64,000 nucleotides of DNA, taken from positions 24,457,501 through 24,521,500 of the forward strand of contig NC_091665.1 in NCBI RefSeq assembly GCF_042453785.1, in the 5' to 3' direction. Shown here piece by piece: positions 33,858 to 45,700 of this stretch. The stretch is from Malus domestica (lineage: Eukaryota > Streptophyta > Magnoliopsida > Rosales > Rosaceae). Positions within the stretch are counted from its first letter, which is position 1, and the number at the start of each line of letters is the position of its first letter. The position numbers and the translations under genes were made by a program. A model generated the notes under the pieces. The model was not told the origin of the DNA and ran no database searches. It saw nothing but the letters and a program-made list of their open reading frames with translations.

Positions 33858-34532
33858 ATGTCTGGACCCTCCGACCGTCGTTTTGACTTGAACCTTGGAG
33901 AAGAGACAGCCACGCCTTCTCCAGACAACATATGGCGCCCATCCTTCATATCCCCTACTGGTCCTCTTACCGTTGGGGATTCTGTGATGAAGAATGATAT
34001 GACCGCTGCAGTGGTGGCCAGGAACCTTCTCACTCCCAAAGATAACAGACTACTTTCCAAACGGTCTGATGAGTTGGCTGTTAAGGACTCTCTGGCTCTT
34101 AGTGTTCAGTGTGCAGGTTCTGTGTCTAATATGGCCCAACGCCTATTTGCTAGAACCCGCCAAGTTGAATCATTAGCTGCTGAAGTGATGAGTCTCAAAC
34201 AGGAGATTAGAGGGCTCAAGCATGAGAATAAGCAGTTGCACCGGCTCGCCCATGACTATGCTACAAACATGAAGAGGAAACTTGACCAGATGAAGGAATC
34301 TGATGGTAAGGTTTTACTTGATCATCAGCGGTTTGTGGGTTTGTTCCAAAGGCATTTATTGCCTTCGTCCTCTAGGGTTGTACCTGGTAATGAAGCTTCA
34401 AATGATGAACCTCCAATGCCTCCTCCTTCTGGGGTTTTGTCAAGTACTGAGGCTCCGGATAACCACCCTCCGGTGCTTTCTCTTTCTGGGGCTCTACCGA
34501 CTGCTGAGACTTCCCCTAAGCAACCTTTGTGA
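33858..34532 (+). CDS. Antisense ORF of the Tat element, 224-aa coiled-coil protein
   Basis: A single-exon frame runs from ATG 33858 to TGA 34530-34532, on the strand opposite gag-pol. It starts MSGPSDRRFDLNLGEE. A predicted coiled coil lies in the middle (about 100-145: RQVESLAAEVMSLKQEI and following heptads). The tail is Pro/Ser-rich with imperfect repeats of the form PP.SG.L...EA. No enzyme motif is visible. It has a possible TATA box upstream and AATAAATAA-like sequence at about 34600, so it may be an independent transcription unit. I know such antisense genes in some Tat-lineage elements; the function is unknown. Confidence 0.7.
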   Translation: MSGPSDRRFDLNLGEETATPSPDNIWRPSFISPTGPLTVGDSVMKNDMTAAVVARNLLTPKDNRLLSKRSDELAVKDSLALSVQCAGSVSNMAQRLFARTRQVESLAAEVMSLKQEIRGLKHENKQLHRLAHDYATNMKRKLDQMKESDGKVLLDHQRFVGLFQRHLLPSSSRVVPGNEASNDEPPMPPPSGVLSSTEAPDNHPPVLSLSGALPTAETSPKQPL

Positions 34533-34734
34533 AGGCTCCCTTTTGTTTGTTTATTTTGACTCATGTATATGTACATATTTGTGGCTTATCGAAAATATTA
34601 ATAAATAAGCTTTGCTTCATTTCAACATATTGTGTTAAATACACCAAAGCCTTCTTCATAAAGTTCTTTGAATTTTTGCTTTTGTTGAAACCTGTATTGT
34701 TGAAGCTTTGTGAGTGAAGCATGTAGTTTGAGGT

Positions 34735-34900
34735 AGTGTTCCCTTAATTTCCCGAGTGAGAAAAACTTCTCGGTTGGAGACTTGAAAAATCCAAGTCACT
34801 GAGTAGTCACGAACTTTTGAGTACCAAGGCGTAGTAGCATATGGTGGGAGTCCCCCAAGTCTCTAGTCGAGGGAGTTGACGAATGAGGTGTCTTGCTAAT
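34735..34900. repeat. Second copy of the LTR-proximal block
   Basis: It matches 31682-31990 in order (TTCCCGAGTGAG, CTCGGTTGGAGACTTG, GAGTAGTCACGAA, GGGAGTCCCCCAAGTC), with deletions. It sits just downstream of the 224-aa ORF. Confidence 0.75.
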
Positions 34901-35144
34901 AGTCCATGTCGTAAGTACCAAAACTTCATTCTTTTGTTTTCTAAGTGGTAGCCCCGGACTTTTTCTTCATATATTTTGTTTATGAAGGTTGCTAGGCCCG
35001 AATAAGTGGAATTGCAGAAGGTGTAACGGTTGGTAGCTGTTTTATGGAAAGCCATCTGACTACGATAGTCTTGCACAGGATGACTATAGGGAGATACACA
35101 CACATACTGCTATGATAGAGGGTGTAACCGTTGGTGCATTACAA

Positions 35145-35245
35145 TCATAATGGAAGCATCACAATGATGGAAGCATCACAATGATGAAAGCATCATAATG
35201 ATGAAAACACCATAATGATGAAACATCATAATGATGTTTCTTTGG
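35145..35245. repeat. Short-period ATCA(C/T)AATGATG repeat
   Basis: About six copies of CATCA.AATGATG(G/A)AA occur in a row with 15-18-bp spacing. Confidence 0.75.
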
Positions 35246-35299
35246 TGGAATTGTTTTTCATTTCCCCTAACACCCGGAATTGGTTTTCAATATAAGACC

Positions 35300-35920
35300 A
35301 TCATCTGTAGCTCGAATCACAAAGTTGGCTTCATGAAAGTTGTTCTTTAATTCCTTATCTACAACATATCCAAATTTGAGAGCCATCAGATCAGTACAAC
35401 TCTAGAAATTCAGGTACGACGAGTGATTGTGCATCATTTGTCTGTCAACACGTCAGACCTGTTGTGAGCTTCAAAACCTCCATTTGCTCTTGCTTAGATC
35501 AACAAACTTTCTTCAGCGAAGTTGTTCCTTAACTTGTGAACTACAACATATCCAAAATTGAGATCCCTCGGAGCTGTATAACTCAAGAAATTCAGGTATG
35601 ATGAATGACTGGTTATTATTTTTCTGTCAACCCGTCAGATTTGTTGTGAGCTTCGAAACTCCATTTTCTATTGTTCAGATCAGCATGCTTTCTTCATTGA
35701 AGTTGTTCCTCATCGTCTCTTTCATAACATATCAAAAATTCAGAATGAACTAATGGTTAAATATTTCCAGATCTTCGAAACATCACAGCAGCTTCGAAAT
35801 CTGCAAGAATCCGACTGTCATGCTTGGAGCTTCAACACTTTAATTTCCGTGGCTCAAACAGAAATGGTTCCTTCTTGAAAGTTGTTCATCTGCTCAAGAA
35901 CTAGAGGGTGTCCAAAATTC
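35300..35920. repeat. 181-bp tandem repeat array, about 3.5 diverged units
   Basis: The landmark AAGTTGTTC(C/T)T occurs at about 35339, 35521, 35702 and 35881, giving periods of 182, 181 and 179 bp. Between landmarks, TACAACATATCCAAA.TTGAG, AGAAATTCAGGTA.GA.GA and CTGTCAAC.CGTCAGA..TGTTGTGAGCTTC recur in order. Copies are clearly diverged. No coding. Confidence 0.85.
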
Positions 35921-36212
35921 AGCTCCATTGGAGAGAAGCAGCAGCTGCAAAAATTTGATAGAGAAAAGGAGGCGAAGCTTTGTTGGATTTCTAGGCTGGG
36001 GAAGATTCCAGTTTTTGTAGCAACTTCAGTACTGGTGAATTGCTTGTATTTTTGTCCATAACGAAATTTTGGACTTTGAATTATTATTTGATCTATCATA
36101 ATATGTTTGGGAACATATATAAGTGAATAAATAAGAAGGAAGATTTTGGGCCCTTGTGGGTGTAAAACAAAAAATGTTTAGGTTTTGTGAACAAAATTTG
36201 TTTATTTGGAGC

Positions 36213-36902
36213 AAGGTTTTGTGTTGAAGCTTTGTAGGTGAAGCTTTGGTGTTGAAGCTTTCTAGGTGAAGCTTTGATGGTGAAGCTTTGATGGTGAAAG
36301 TATGTAGATGAAGCTTTCTAGGTGAAGCTTTTTTAGGTGAAGCTTTGTAGGTGAAGCTTTTTTAAGTGAAGCTTTGGGCCCTTGTGAAGCTTTGGAGGTG
36401 AAGCTTTTCGGGTGAAGCTTTTTTGGGTGAAGCTTTGTGGGTGAAGCTTTTTAGGGGAAGCTTTGTGGGTGAAGCTTTGGAGGTGAAGCTTTTCGGGTGA
36501 AGCTTTTTTTGGGTGAAGCTTTGTGGGTGAAGCTTTTTAGGGGAAGCTTTGGTGTTGAAGCTTTCTAGGTGAAGCTTTGATGGTGAAGCTTTGTAGATGA
36601 AGCTTTGTAGATGAAGCTTTCTAGGTGAAGCTTTGATGGTGAAGCTTTGTAGGTGAAGCTTTTTTAAGTGAAGCTTTGGGCCCTTGTGAAGCTTTGGAGG
36701 TGAAGCTTTTCGGGTGAAGCTTTTTTGGGTGAAGCTTTGTGGGTGAAGCTTTTTAGGGGAAGCTTTGTGGGTGAAGCTTTGGAGGTGAAGCTTTTCGGGT
36801 GAAGTTTTTTTTTGGTGAAGCTTTGTGGGTGAAGCTTTTTAGGGGAAGCTTTGTGGGTGAAGCTTTGGAGGTGAAGCTTTTCGGGTGAAGCTTTTTGGAT
36901 GA

Positions 36903-36911
<9 letters not shown>
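36213..36911. repeat. GGTGAAGCTTTG minisatellite with 302-bp higher-order period
   Basis: About 45 tandem copies of a 14-17-bp unit centred on GTGAAGCTTT occur, each with an AAGCTT (HindIII) site. Variant order repeats at a larger scale: the block from GGGCCCTTGTGAAGC at 36376 recurs at 36678, 302 bp on, with the same succession of variants. A run of T (about 36907-36935) closes the array. The minus-strand frame through it (Lys/Ser/Phe-rich) is a by-product of the repeat. Confidence 0.92.
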
Positions 36912-36936
<25 letters not shown>

Positions 36937-37109
36937 GCGCTTGACACGGTCTTCATTTGCTTGTTTTGTAGTGACTGTGGAAGACGGATTGCTTTCTGAT
37001 TGAGAAGGGTTCCGGCATCGCTTTGCACCATCTTCATGTGGGTAATATAGGAACTTCCTTATGTTTTGATCATGCATGTAGTGATAGAATTTGTTTCTTC
37101 TTATTGTAG

Positions 37110-39396
37110 ATGTCAGAGCCTGGAAGTTCTAGTGATGAGGGCTCTTCTAGCTTTAGCTCTAAGTCTGAGTCTGCAATGTCGGAGTCTTCAGGGTCTTTGT
37201 TAGAGTCCGGTACTAGAGAAACATTGGATGATCTTCCCAACCGTCAAACTTTAGCTATTGCTAGTTCTTCCTCCATGGCGTTGGGTGAGGGGGTTGTTTT
37301 TGATGCCATACCCATAGTTCGCTCTGAGTTCACAGCAGACCATCTAAAGAATAACTTGTTAGATAATGAGAAGCAGGTTGAGGCGCTAAGGCAGTCATGT
37401 AATATCCCTCGTAGTGTAGGGATACGTTTGGTACATGATGAAGAATGGCCTTCTGAGCCTCCCCAGGGTCATGTTATGTTCTACACCCAGATATTACTGA
37501 CTTTAGGGGTGAGACTACCTTTACATCCGTGGTTGCAAAAGATGTTATCTTTGATCGGATATGCACCTGGGCAACTCAATCCTGGTTTCTGGGATACTTT
37601 GATTGGATTTTATATCATTTGGATGGAGTGTGGGTTGTGTGAGCCTTCCTTCCATCAGTGGCGTTACTGTTACAAGATGCGCCCAGCAAAATCATGCACT
37701 GGTTATGCCGAGTGTGCATGTCGGAGTGAGAGAGAGCGTATTGTGTATGGTAAGAAAAAGGCATACTACACATGGAAAAACCGTTGGTGCTTTCTGTATA
37801 ATGATTGGGAGTATGATAAGGGTGTCACGCCTGAGCGACGTGTGCTTACTCACTTCCAGACTGTAGGTTGTAACGTATCAACCGTTCGTACTATTTGCTA
37901 TTTGTTGTGGTCTTTTCTTGCTTCTAACACTTTGCTTCATGTAGTGACGCGGGGCACCATCCAACTGTTTGGGCAGGAGCTATCTGACATAGAGAAGGTG
38001 TTGAGGGTGCCCAAAGAGGATAGACACTTAAGCAAGCTACGACCCTTATTTCGTCGGTACGGTTTCCAACCCTTAGTTTCCGAGAGCCAGGGACGATCGA
38101 GTAAGTTGTATCCTTCATGTAAACTTAGCTCAATTCCTTACTTTATTTGGAAAGTTGTATTTCTTATTTTGATTTTCCTTATGCAGTGGAGAAGGTAAGC
38201 AAGAAAACAGGGACTAGCACCCATAAAAGGAAAGCACCAGTGTTAGTTCCTTCGGAAGACATCCTACCGCATAAGAAAATTCATAAGTTCCGAGGGGAAC
38301 CATCCGTTAGACCTAAGTCCCAAGATGTGGTCCTTAAGGGGCCTGCCTTTAGGAAGACTGGAGTCAAGGCCGTTGATAATGCTGCTGCCGTAGTTGCAGG
38401 AGAAGGGAGCCGACTGTTGCCTCATCCTCTTACTATGGAGCACACTGTCCAGGAAAGTGATCCTGGTTCCCGCCATGAGGGGAAAGGCAAGGAAAGAGCT
38501 GGCAGTGTCCCGTGGAAGGACTTGAGGGTTGCCACGAGGCCAAAGGATTTTGGGGATATCAACAATTGCTTGGCAGGGCGTCGATTCGCCTTCGATGAGC
38601 TCGGAGAGCCCTTAGCTAAGGATGAATCGGATTGCGACCGGATGTTGAAGCTGTCTTCATATGTGAGTGTTACTTTGTCATTTCCTTACTTTTTCCTCTT
38701 TATTATCATTATTTAGGTAGTGATGATCGTCTTGCCATGCAGGTCATGGCCGAGTATCACGACAGACTGCAAGAGGTTGAGCGGTACAAGGCAAAACTGA
38801 AGGAGAATAAGCAGCTTGTGGACGAGGCCCGGAGGAATAAGGGACTTTTGACTCAGGCCCTCCAACTGAAGGACGAAACCATGGAGAGCTTGAAAAGGCG
38901 AAATGGTGAGAACCTAAGGCTTAAGAAATTGTTTGAGGCAACTAAAAAACAGTTGGAGGTGGCTACCTTGGAAGTATCCAAGGTTAGGGGAGAATTGGAT
39001 GGTGCCTTAGTTGAGATTTCTGAACTGGAGAAGAGCATTCCAACTGAAAGGGAGGCTGCTGTGCAAGAATACTTAAGTTCTTCGACCTTTCATCTTGCTA
39101 TTAAACCCTACTGTGCTCAAGAAGCTCGCTTTGAAAAAAGGAAATGGATGGCCGTCCTTGATCGTTATGATGATGGGAGCATTCTTCGAAAATACCACGA
39201 AGATATAGATGAGCATCATCGAAAGGGCGAGACATTTGTCCTTGCTGTTGATCCTAGCAGCGAAGATGAGTCTGATAATGAAGGTAGTGCTGATGCACAG
39301 ACTCAGCATGGTGAAGAGGATCTTGGGGATGCAGAGGATGATGGTAGGACGCGGAGTGATACTGCCAGGGGTTCGGCTTCAGATGAGAATGAATAG
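37110..39396 (+). CDS. Antisense spliced gene of the Tat element (putative gypsy-type transposon domain)
   Basis: Exons 37110-38100, 38187-38662 and 38743-39396 join in phase across GT-AG introns (A|GTAAGT...TATGCAG, TAT|GTGAGT...CATGCAG) to 706 aa. The strand is opposite to gag-pol. Residues 1-60 are Ser-rich; residues about 70-330 form the conserved domain that databases call putative gypsy-type transposon domain (marks: LLTLGVRLPLHPW, GYAPGQLNPGFWDTL, WKNRWCFLYND). A Lys-rich linker follows, then a long coiled coil (about 490-640) and an acidic C-terminus. A TTATTGTAG acceptor directly precedes the ATG, so an upstream untranslated exon is likely. The role is unknown; similar antisense genes occur in some Tat elements. 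The intact frame after splicing argues that the gene has been under selection in the family. Confidence 0.8.
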
Positions 39397-39797
39397 CAGT
39401 GTCTTTACTATCTGCATGTATTCTGGATGTAGTAGTCTGATGTGTGTATAACATGTGCCCATGTTATAAGCTTGAGAGTTTTGGATTTTAGGTGTTTATG
39501 AGTGTTTGCACTATTATTAATGCATGTTTGGCTATGTATGAATAGATCTATTGTTTGGATATAAGCCATTGTTTGGTTGTTCCTTTCTTTGTATAGTCTT
39601 GTCGACACATACTTAGATTTTGCTTCGTGTTGGATATATCTGCTTTGAGGTTTCAACACTTGAGTGTTCCCTTGCTAGGAATGTAAAAGAGTGAGGGCTG
39701 AGTTGGCTAAATTACCTCTTTATTGAATTCATTGCCAAATGGCCTTCATTACATAGGATGCCGAACGGCTATAGCTCAACACTTGTACATCGTGAGT
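39397..39797. other. Spacer between the antisense gene and the integrase end
   Basis: This is the convergent 3' region: the plus-strand gene ends at 39396 and gag-pol ends at 39798. Poly(A) signals for both would lie here; none was assigned. Confidence 0.45.
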
Positions 39798-42700
39798 CTA
39801 TTTGTAGTAGTACTTCAAGTGATCAGCGTTCCATGGATGGCCAAGGGTCTTGCCATCGGAGCTTCTAAGTGTGTAAGAGCCAGGGCGACTGATGCCAATG
39901 ACTTCATACGGTCCATCCCAGTTTGGACTAAGTGTGCCTTCACTCGGGACTCTGTCGCAGAGTAATCTTTTCTTTAAGACCCAGTCTCCTATTTTGAAAG
40001 AACGAAGCTTGACCCTAGAGTCATAATAGTTGGAGATGCGCTGCTTGTAGGCGACATTCCTCAAGTGAGCTTGGTTTCTGTGTTCCTCGACTAAATCCAA
40101 GTTGAGGGTGAGTTGTTTGTCATTTTCACTTTGAATGTAGTTCTGGACTCGGAATGTTGCTTGCTCGAGCTCAACAGGGACAACCGCCTCTGTGCCAAAG
40201 GCAAGTGAGAATGGAGTTTCTCCTGTTGAAGTCCGATATGAAGTGCGATATGACCAAAGAACTTGGGGTACAAATTCTGGCCAACAGCCTTTAGCTTTGT
40301 CCAAGCTGGTTTTCAAAGTGCGCTTGATTATTTTGTTGATGGCCTCAACTTGTCCATTAGACTGGGGATGAGCTGGAGAGGCAAAGCATAAGCTGATGTT
40401 GAACTTAGAGCAGAACAACCTGAACTTCTTGTTGTCAAACTGTCGCCCATTGTCAGTGACTATCGCATTGGGAATGCCGAATCTACAAAGGATGTTCTTC
40501 CACACGAAGTCTTCTATCTTTGCCTCAGTAATGGTTGCCAAGGGTTCTACTTCGGCCCACTTTGTGAAGTAGTCCACTGCAACGACTGCGTAACAGACTT
40601 TGCCCTTCCCTGCCGGCATTGGGCCGATCAAATCAAGTCCCCACTGGGCGAAGGGCCAAGGGCTGATCATAGGAGTAAGAGGCTCTGGAGGGGAATGAGG
40701 AATAGTTGCATATCGTTGACATTTGTCACATGAGCGGGATACTTTGATGGCATCCTGGTGGAGTGTTGGCCAGTAATATCCTTGGCGAAAAGTCTTGTGT
40801 GCTAGGGACCGAGATCCAGCATGATCTCCACAGACTCCCTCATGTATTTCCCGAAGGACGATTTCCGCCTCGGCAGGCGTAAGACACCTTAAGTATGGCA
40901 GGCTAAAACCTCGCTTATAGAGTTGATCATTGATGATCAGGTAGCGGGTAGACTTGTATCGAATTTGCTTAGCCTGGACTTTATCATTTGGGAGGGTGCC
41001 ATGAGCAAGGAAATTATAGATCGGGGTGATCCAACTATCCCCCTGTTGTAAGTTGCATACTTCTGCGGCCATGGTGCTTGGTGTGGCCAACAGTTCGACA
41101 TGAATTTTTCTTCCAATCTTGTCTTCCACAGCTGAGGCGAGGCGAGCCAGGGCGTCTGCATGACTGTTTGCCGCTCGAGGAACTTGGGTGATCTGGTAGT
41201 GGAAGTGCTTGAGCAAAAGTTGTGTTTGCGCAAGATATGCTGCCATGGAGCTGTCCTTAGCATCAAAGTTGTTGGTAACCTGGTTGACCACTAATTGGGA
41301 GTCACTGAAAATATCAATTTGTTTAACCCCGAGGTGTTTGGCCAAACGTAATCCTGCTAGAAGGGCTTCATACTCGGCCTCATTGTTTGATGCCTTGAAT
41401 TTGAAACGAAGAGCATACTCCATTGCTACTTTGTCGGGCGTAGTCAAGACTAGTCCCGCTCCACAGCCCTGTTGGTTGGATGAGCCATCAACATACAGAC
41501 TCCATGCTGAGGTCGTTGATTCTACCTTCTGAGCTTCCGGGGGTAATGAAGCCACTGCTTCAGGTGTAGAAGCAATGTCAACCGGATATGTGAAGTCGGC
41601 AATGAAATCTGCTACTGCTTGACCTTTTTCGGCTGGTTTTGGTTGGTAGGAGATGTCAAACTCACCCAATGCTATCGCCCATTTGATCATTCGCCCAGAC
41701 GTGTCAGGACTCTGGAGTATCTGTCAAAGAGGGTGATTGGTAAGCACGATGATGGCGTGTGCTTGGAAATAAGGGCGAAGTTTCCGAGCAGACATGACCA
41801 ATGCTAGAGCTAATTTCTCAATGTTGGAGTATCGTGTCTCCGCATCTTGTAGGGCTTTGCTAGCGTAGTAGACAGGTTGCTCAATATTCCCATCCTTTCG
41901 AATGAGAACGGAACTTACGGCTGAAGCTGATACCGATAGGTAGATAATGAGAATGTCTCCTACCTCGGGCTTGGAGAGTAGAGGGGCTTTACTCATGTAC
42001 TCCTTGAGGTTTTTGAATGCCTCGGCACATTCATCAGTCCATGTAATGTACTTCCTACTTCCCTTAAGTGCTTTAAAAAAGGGAGCACATTTGTCTGTGG
42101 CCTTAGAAATGAACCTGGTTAAGGCTGCCACCTTGCCAGTAAGGCTCTGGATGTCCTTTGAAGTTACCGGTTCCTTCATGTCGAGGATTGCTTTGATCTT
42201 CTCGGGATTAGCTTCAATGCCTCGTTGGCTAATCATGAAACCTAAGAATTTGCCAGAGCCTACGCCGAAGGCACATTTGTTGGGGTTTAACCTCATTCGA
42301 TACCTCTTCAAAATAGTGAAAGTTTCAGATAGGTTGGTGATGTGTTGGTCAGCATGTTTGCTCTTGACTAACATATCATCAACGTAAACTTCCATGCTCT
42401 TCCCAATCTGCTCGGCGAACATTGAGTTGACTAGTCTCTGATAAGTCGCTCCTGCATTCTTTAGGCCGAAAGGCATGACTTTATAGCAGTATAGTCCTCT
42501 GTCGGTAGTGAAGGCTGTGTGTTCTTGATCCGAAGGGTTCATGAGGATTTGGTTGTATCCTGAGTAAGCATCCATGAAGCTCAGGAGTTCACACCCGGCC
42601 GTAGAGTCTATAAGTCTGTCAATAAGAGGAAGAGGGAAGCTATCTTTCGGACACCCTTTGTTTAGGTCGGTGTAGTTAACACACATTCTCCACAAGACCT

Positions 42701-45700
42701 TTTGAAGCAAAAGACTTTCTTTGGTCGGATTTTTCTTAACAAGGACCACATTTGCTACCCATGTCGGGTAATTGACTTCGCGGACAAAGCCTATGCCTTT
42801 GAGTTTTTCAACTTCTGCTTTCATTGCCTCGTATCGTTCAGCGTCATAAGATCTTCGCTTCTGTCTCACCGGCTTGATCTTGGGGTCAATACTCAAACGA
42901 TGACAGATGACATCGGGAGAGATGCCTGGCATGTCCTCGTATGACCAGGCGAAGACTTCAGTGTTCTCTTTCAAAAAAGATATCAATGCTAACCGAAGGG
43001 GTGGTGACAATGTGGTGCCAATCTTCACCATGCGATCTGGATAATCTCTTGAGATAGGTACCTTCTCCAACTCTTCAGCAGGTTGGGCTTGCTGGGTGAA
43101 AGAGTCATCTCGAGGATCATCGGGTTGATTGTTGCTATCAGGAAGATCCAAGTTCGCTTCATCTAAGCTGGTCTTTGTGACTTGGTCATGTACAGACAGG
43201 GTTTCCTTGGGTCCGGGCAAGTGTTGTTGCTTAACTGAAGTGTTGTAACATGATCGTGCACTAAGCTGATCTCCTCTGATGTAGCCGTTGCCATGGGGGG
43301 TTGGAAATTTCATCAACAGCATATGCGTGGATACCATAGCCTTGAGATCATTGATGCCTGTGCGCCCAAAGATGACATTGTATGCCGTTGGGCAGTCAAC
43401 CACTAGGAAGTTAGTGGTAATGGTAGCCGTGTAAGGGCCTGTACCAATAGTAAAGGGTAAATGTATGCTCCCTAAGGGTTGCACGATATCACCGGAGAAG
43501 CTTATCAGAGGAGAAATCGAGCGATCGAGCAAGTGTTCAGCTACACTGAGCGCCCTGAAAGCTTCGGCAAACATGATATTGACCGAAGCCCCTGTGTCTA
43601 CGAGGATTCGTCGAACATCAAAGTTGGCTATGTGAGCCTCCACGATCAATGGGTCGTTATGAGGGTAGATGATGCCTCTTTCTTCCTCAGGGTAGAAACA
43701 TATCGGATCCCAGTTAGGTTTTTGATACTTCCCTCCCCTGATGTCTTCCACGTGAAACACTTGGTGACCAGGCCTCAGACTTCGTTCACTGTTTTTCATG
43801 GCCCTATTGGAAGATTCAGATATGGGTGTGCCGCCGCTTATGGAATATATGACATTCACCTGGCGTTGGTTACGGTTATCCCTTTGAGGGTGAAGAAGGA
43901 ATTGATCAATTTTTCCTTCTCGTGCCAAAGCTTCAATACGATCACGGAGGATGATACATTTCTCGCTATCATGGCCGTTATGCTCATGGTAGCAACAAAA
44001 CGTGCCCGCGTTATTCGGGGGCGTGTAATCTGGGTGCCTCGGCTTTGGTTTTGGTATCAGGTGAGCTATGCTGGGGTAAATGGCCGCGCATGTGGCATTC
44101 AAGGGCGTGTATGTCTCATACCTTGGGGTAGGGGGTATCTTGACGCGGGTTTGACCCACTGCATTGACTGCCTGGGGGCGAGCGTTATTGTGGCGATACC
44201 CTTGGTTATCGGGATAGTGTCCCTTACTCTTTTTACTGAAAGGAGAGTGGTGAGGATGGAAATCCTTCCTCTTGCCTTGAAATTGATATGTCTGTTGATT
44301 CGGTGAAGCATTATGCAAGGCATGGGGAGGTGCCACTGCTGTTTGGGAAGTCGAGGTCTTCTCATTTAGGTGAGTCTGGCTTCCACCTCCCACTTGTTGA
44401 TAAAGGATGGTTGTAGGGGGTTTCTCCTGATATGTCTTTGCCTCGGCGGAGGCATGGTTATAAGCCTGCGCCATCACCTCAGAGTAAGTCTTCCAAGTAT
44501 TGGCATTGATCATGTATTTAAAGAAACAATCACGTAGGCCTGCCGTGAAGGCTTTGAGGGCAGTCTTGTCATCTGCTTCGGCACACCGGGAGTATTCATG
44601 GCTGAAGCGGCCAGCATACATACGTAATGACTCGTCTGGCTTCTGGCGGATAGTGTACAAGTCATCTGCAGAGTGCAAGCGATCGGTTTGGAAAATGTGT
44701 TGGGAAACAAATAGTTTCCTCAATTCCTCAAATGAGTCTACCGTCTCAGGTGTAAGACGACAATACCAATTTAGAGCTGCACCAGAGAGGGTGGAGGGGA
44801 AGAGAAGACATCGCTCTTCGTCGGTGTGCATCCGGTATGCCATGGTGGACTCAAAGAGGTTAAGGTGCTCAATCGGGTCCTCTTTTCCAGTATAAAGTTG
44901 CAAGCCAAGCTTTTGCTTTGTCTTTGCTTGAAGGGGGGTGTTGAGGATCCTCCTTGTAAGAGGGCCAGGCCTGGGTTGGTTCCAGTCAGGTATTTCAGCC
45001 TGACGTTCAGCCTTCAACTTGTTTACTTCCTCAAGAAGTTGTAGGACAAGGGGGTCCTGAGCGGAGTTATGTGTCACTGGAGCTTTCTTTCGTAAATCTC
45101 CATCTCCTCTTGGAATTAGGAAGGTTTGATCAAGGACATGTGATTTTTCCCTGGACTCGCTGTACTGGCTTCCAGGGTATGTCTGTCGGAACACCTCTGA
45201 GTCCCCTGTACCCTCATGTCTCTCTGGGACTTGTTGCCCCTTCCCCAAATTGGTGGCCGGCTTGGGCCGTGGCAGGGGACCGAGTCTCTCAGAAATCCTT
45301 GGGTCATTAATCTTTGAGCTTATATGGATGGAATTCTCTCGACGTTGCTTCAGGAAATCCCGACAATCGCGAAAGACGGCTTTCGATCCTTCTGCCCCTT
45401 CAGTAAAGAGGTGTCTCCCTCCACTTCTCATGGTTCGGGTTGAAGCAACTGGGTTAAGAGAAGCCTCATGTTGATTATCAAGTCGAGGGGTAATCTGTTC
45501 CCTATCAGGGATATCTATGTCGAATGCATGTGACCCTCCATGTTGGAGGGCACCCAGTTGATGGTTGACTTCCACGGGGGCAACAAGCTCGCGTGTCTGA
45601 GCTTGCCTAGCTTCGTGGAGTGTCTCGAAGAGCTTCTCATATTGCTCCTGGAGGACCTCATTCTTCATTGCTATCTTGTTGTTCTGAGCTTCCAACTCAT

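Noticed and set aside
36664..37077. Lys/Ser/Phe/Thr-rich minus-strand ORFs across the minisatellite
   Set aside because: They exist only because the repeat unit lacks stops on that strand; composition and boundaries follow the array, not a gene.
41724..41726. The pol TGA as a programmed readthrough or recoding site
   Set aside because: The following CAG ATA does not match strong plant readthrough contexts, no structure was evident, and a point mutation explains it more simply.
43479..44306. 275-aa plus-strand ORF inside gag-pol
   Set aside because: It lies wholly opposite the gag/protease coding region, has no recognised domain, and is explained by codon bias of the sense frame.
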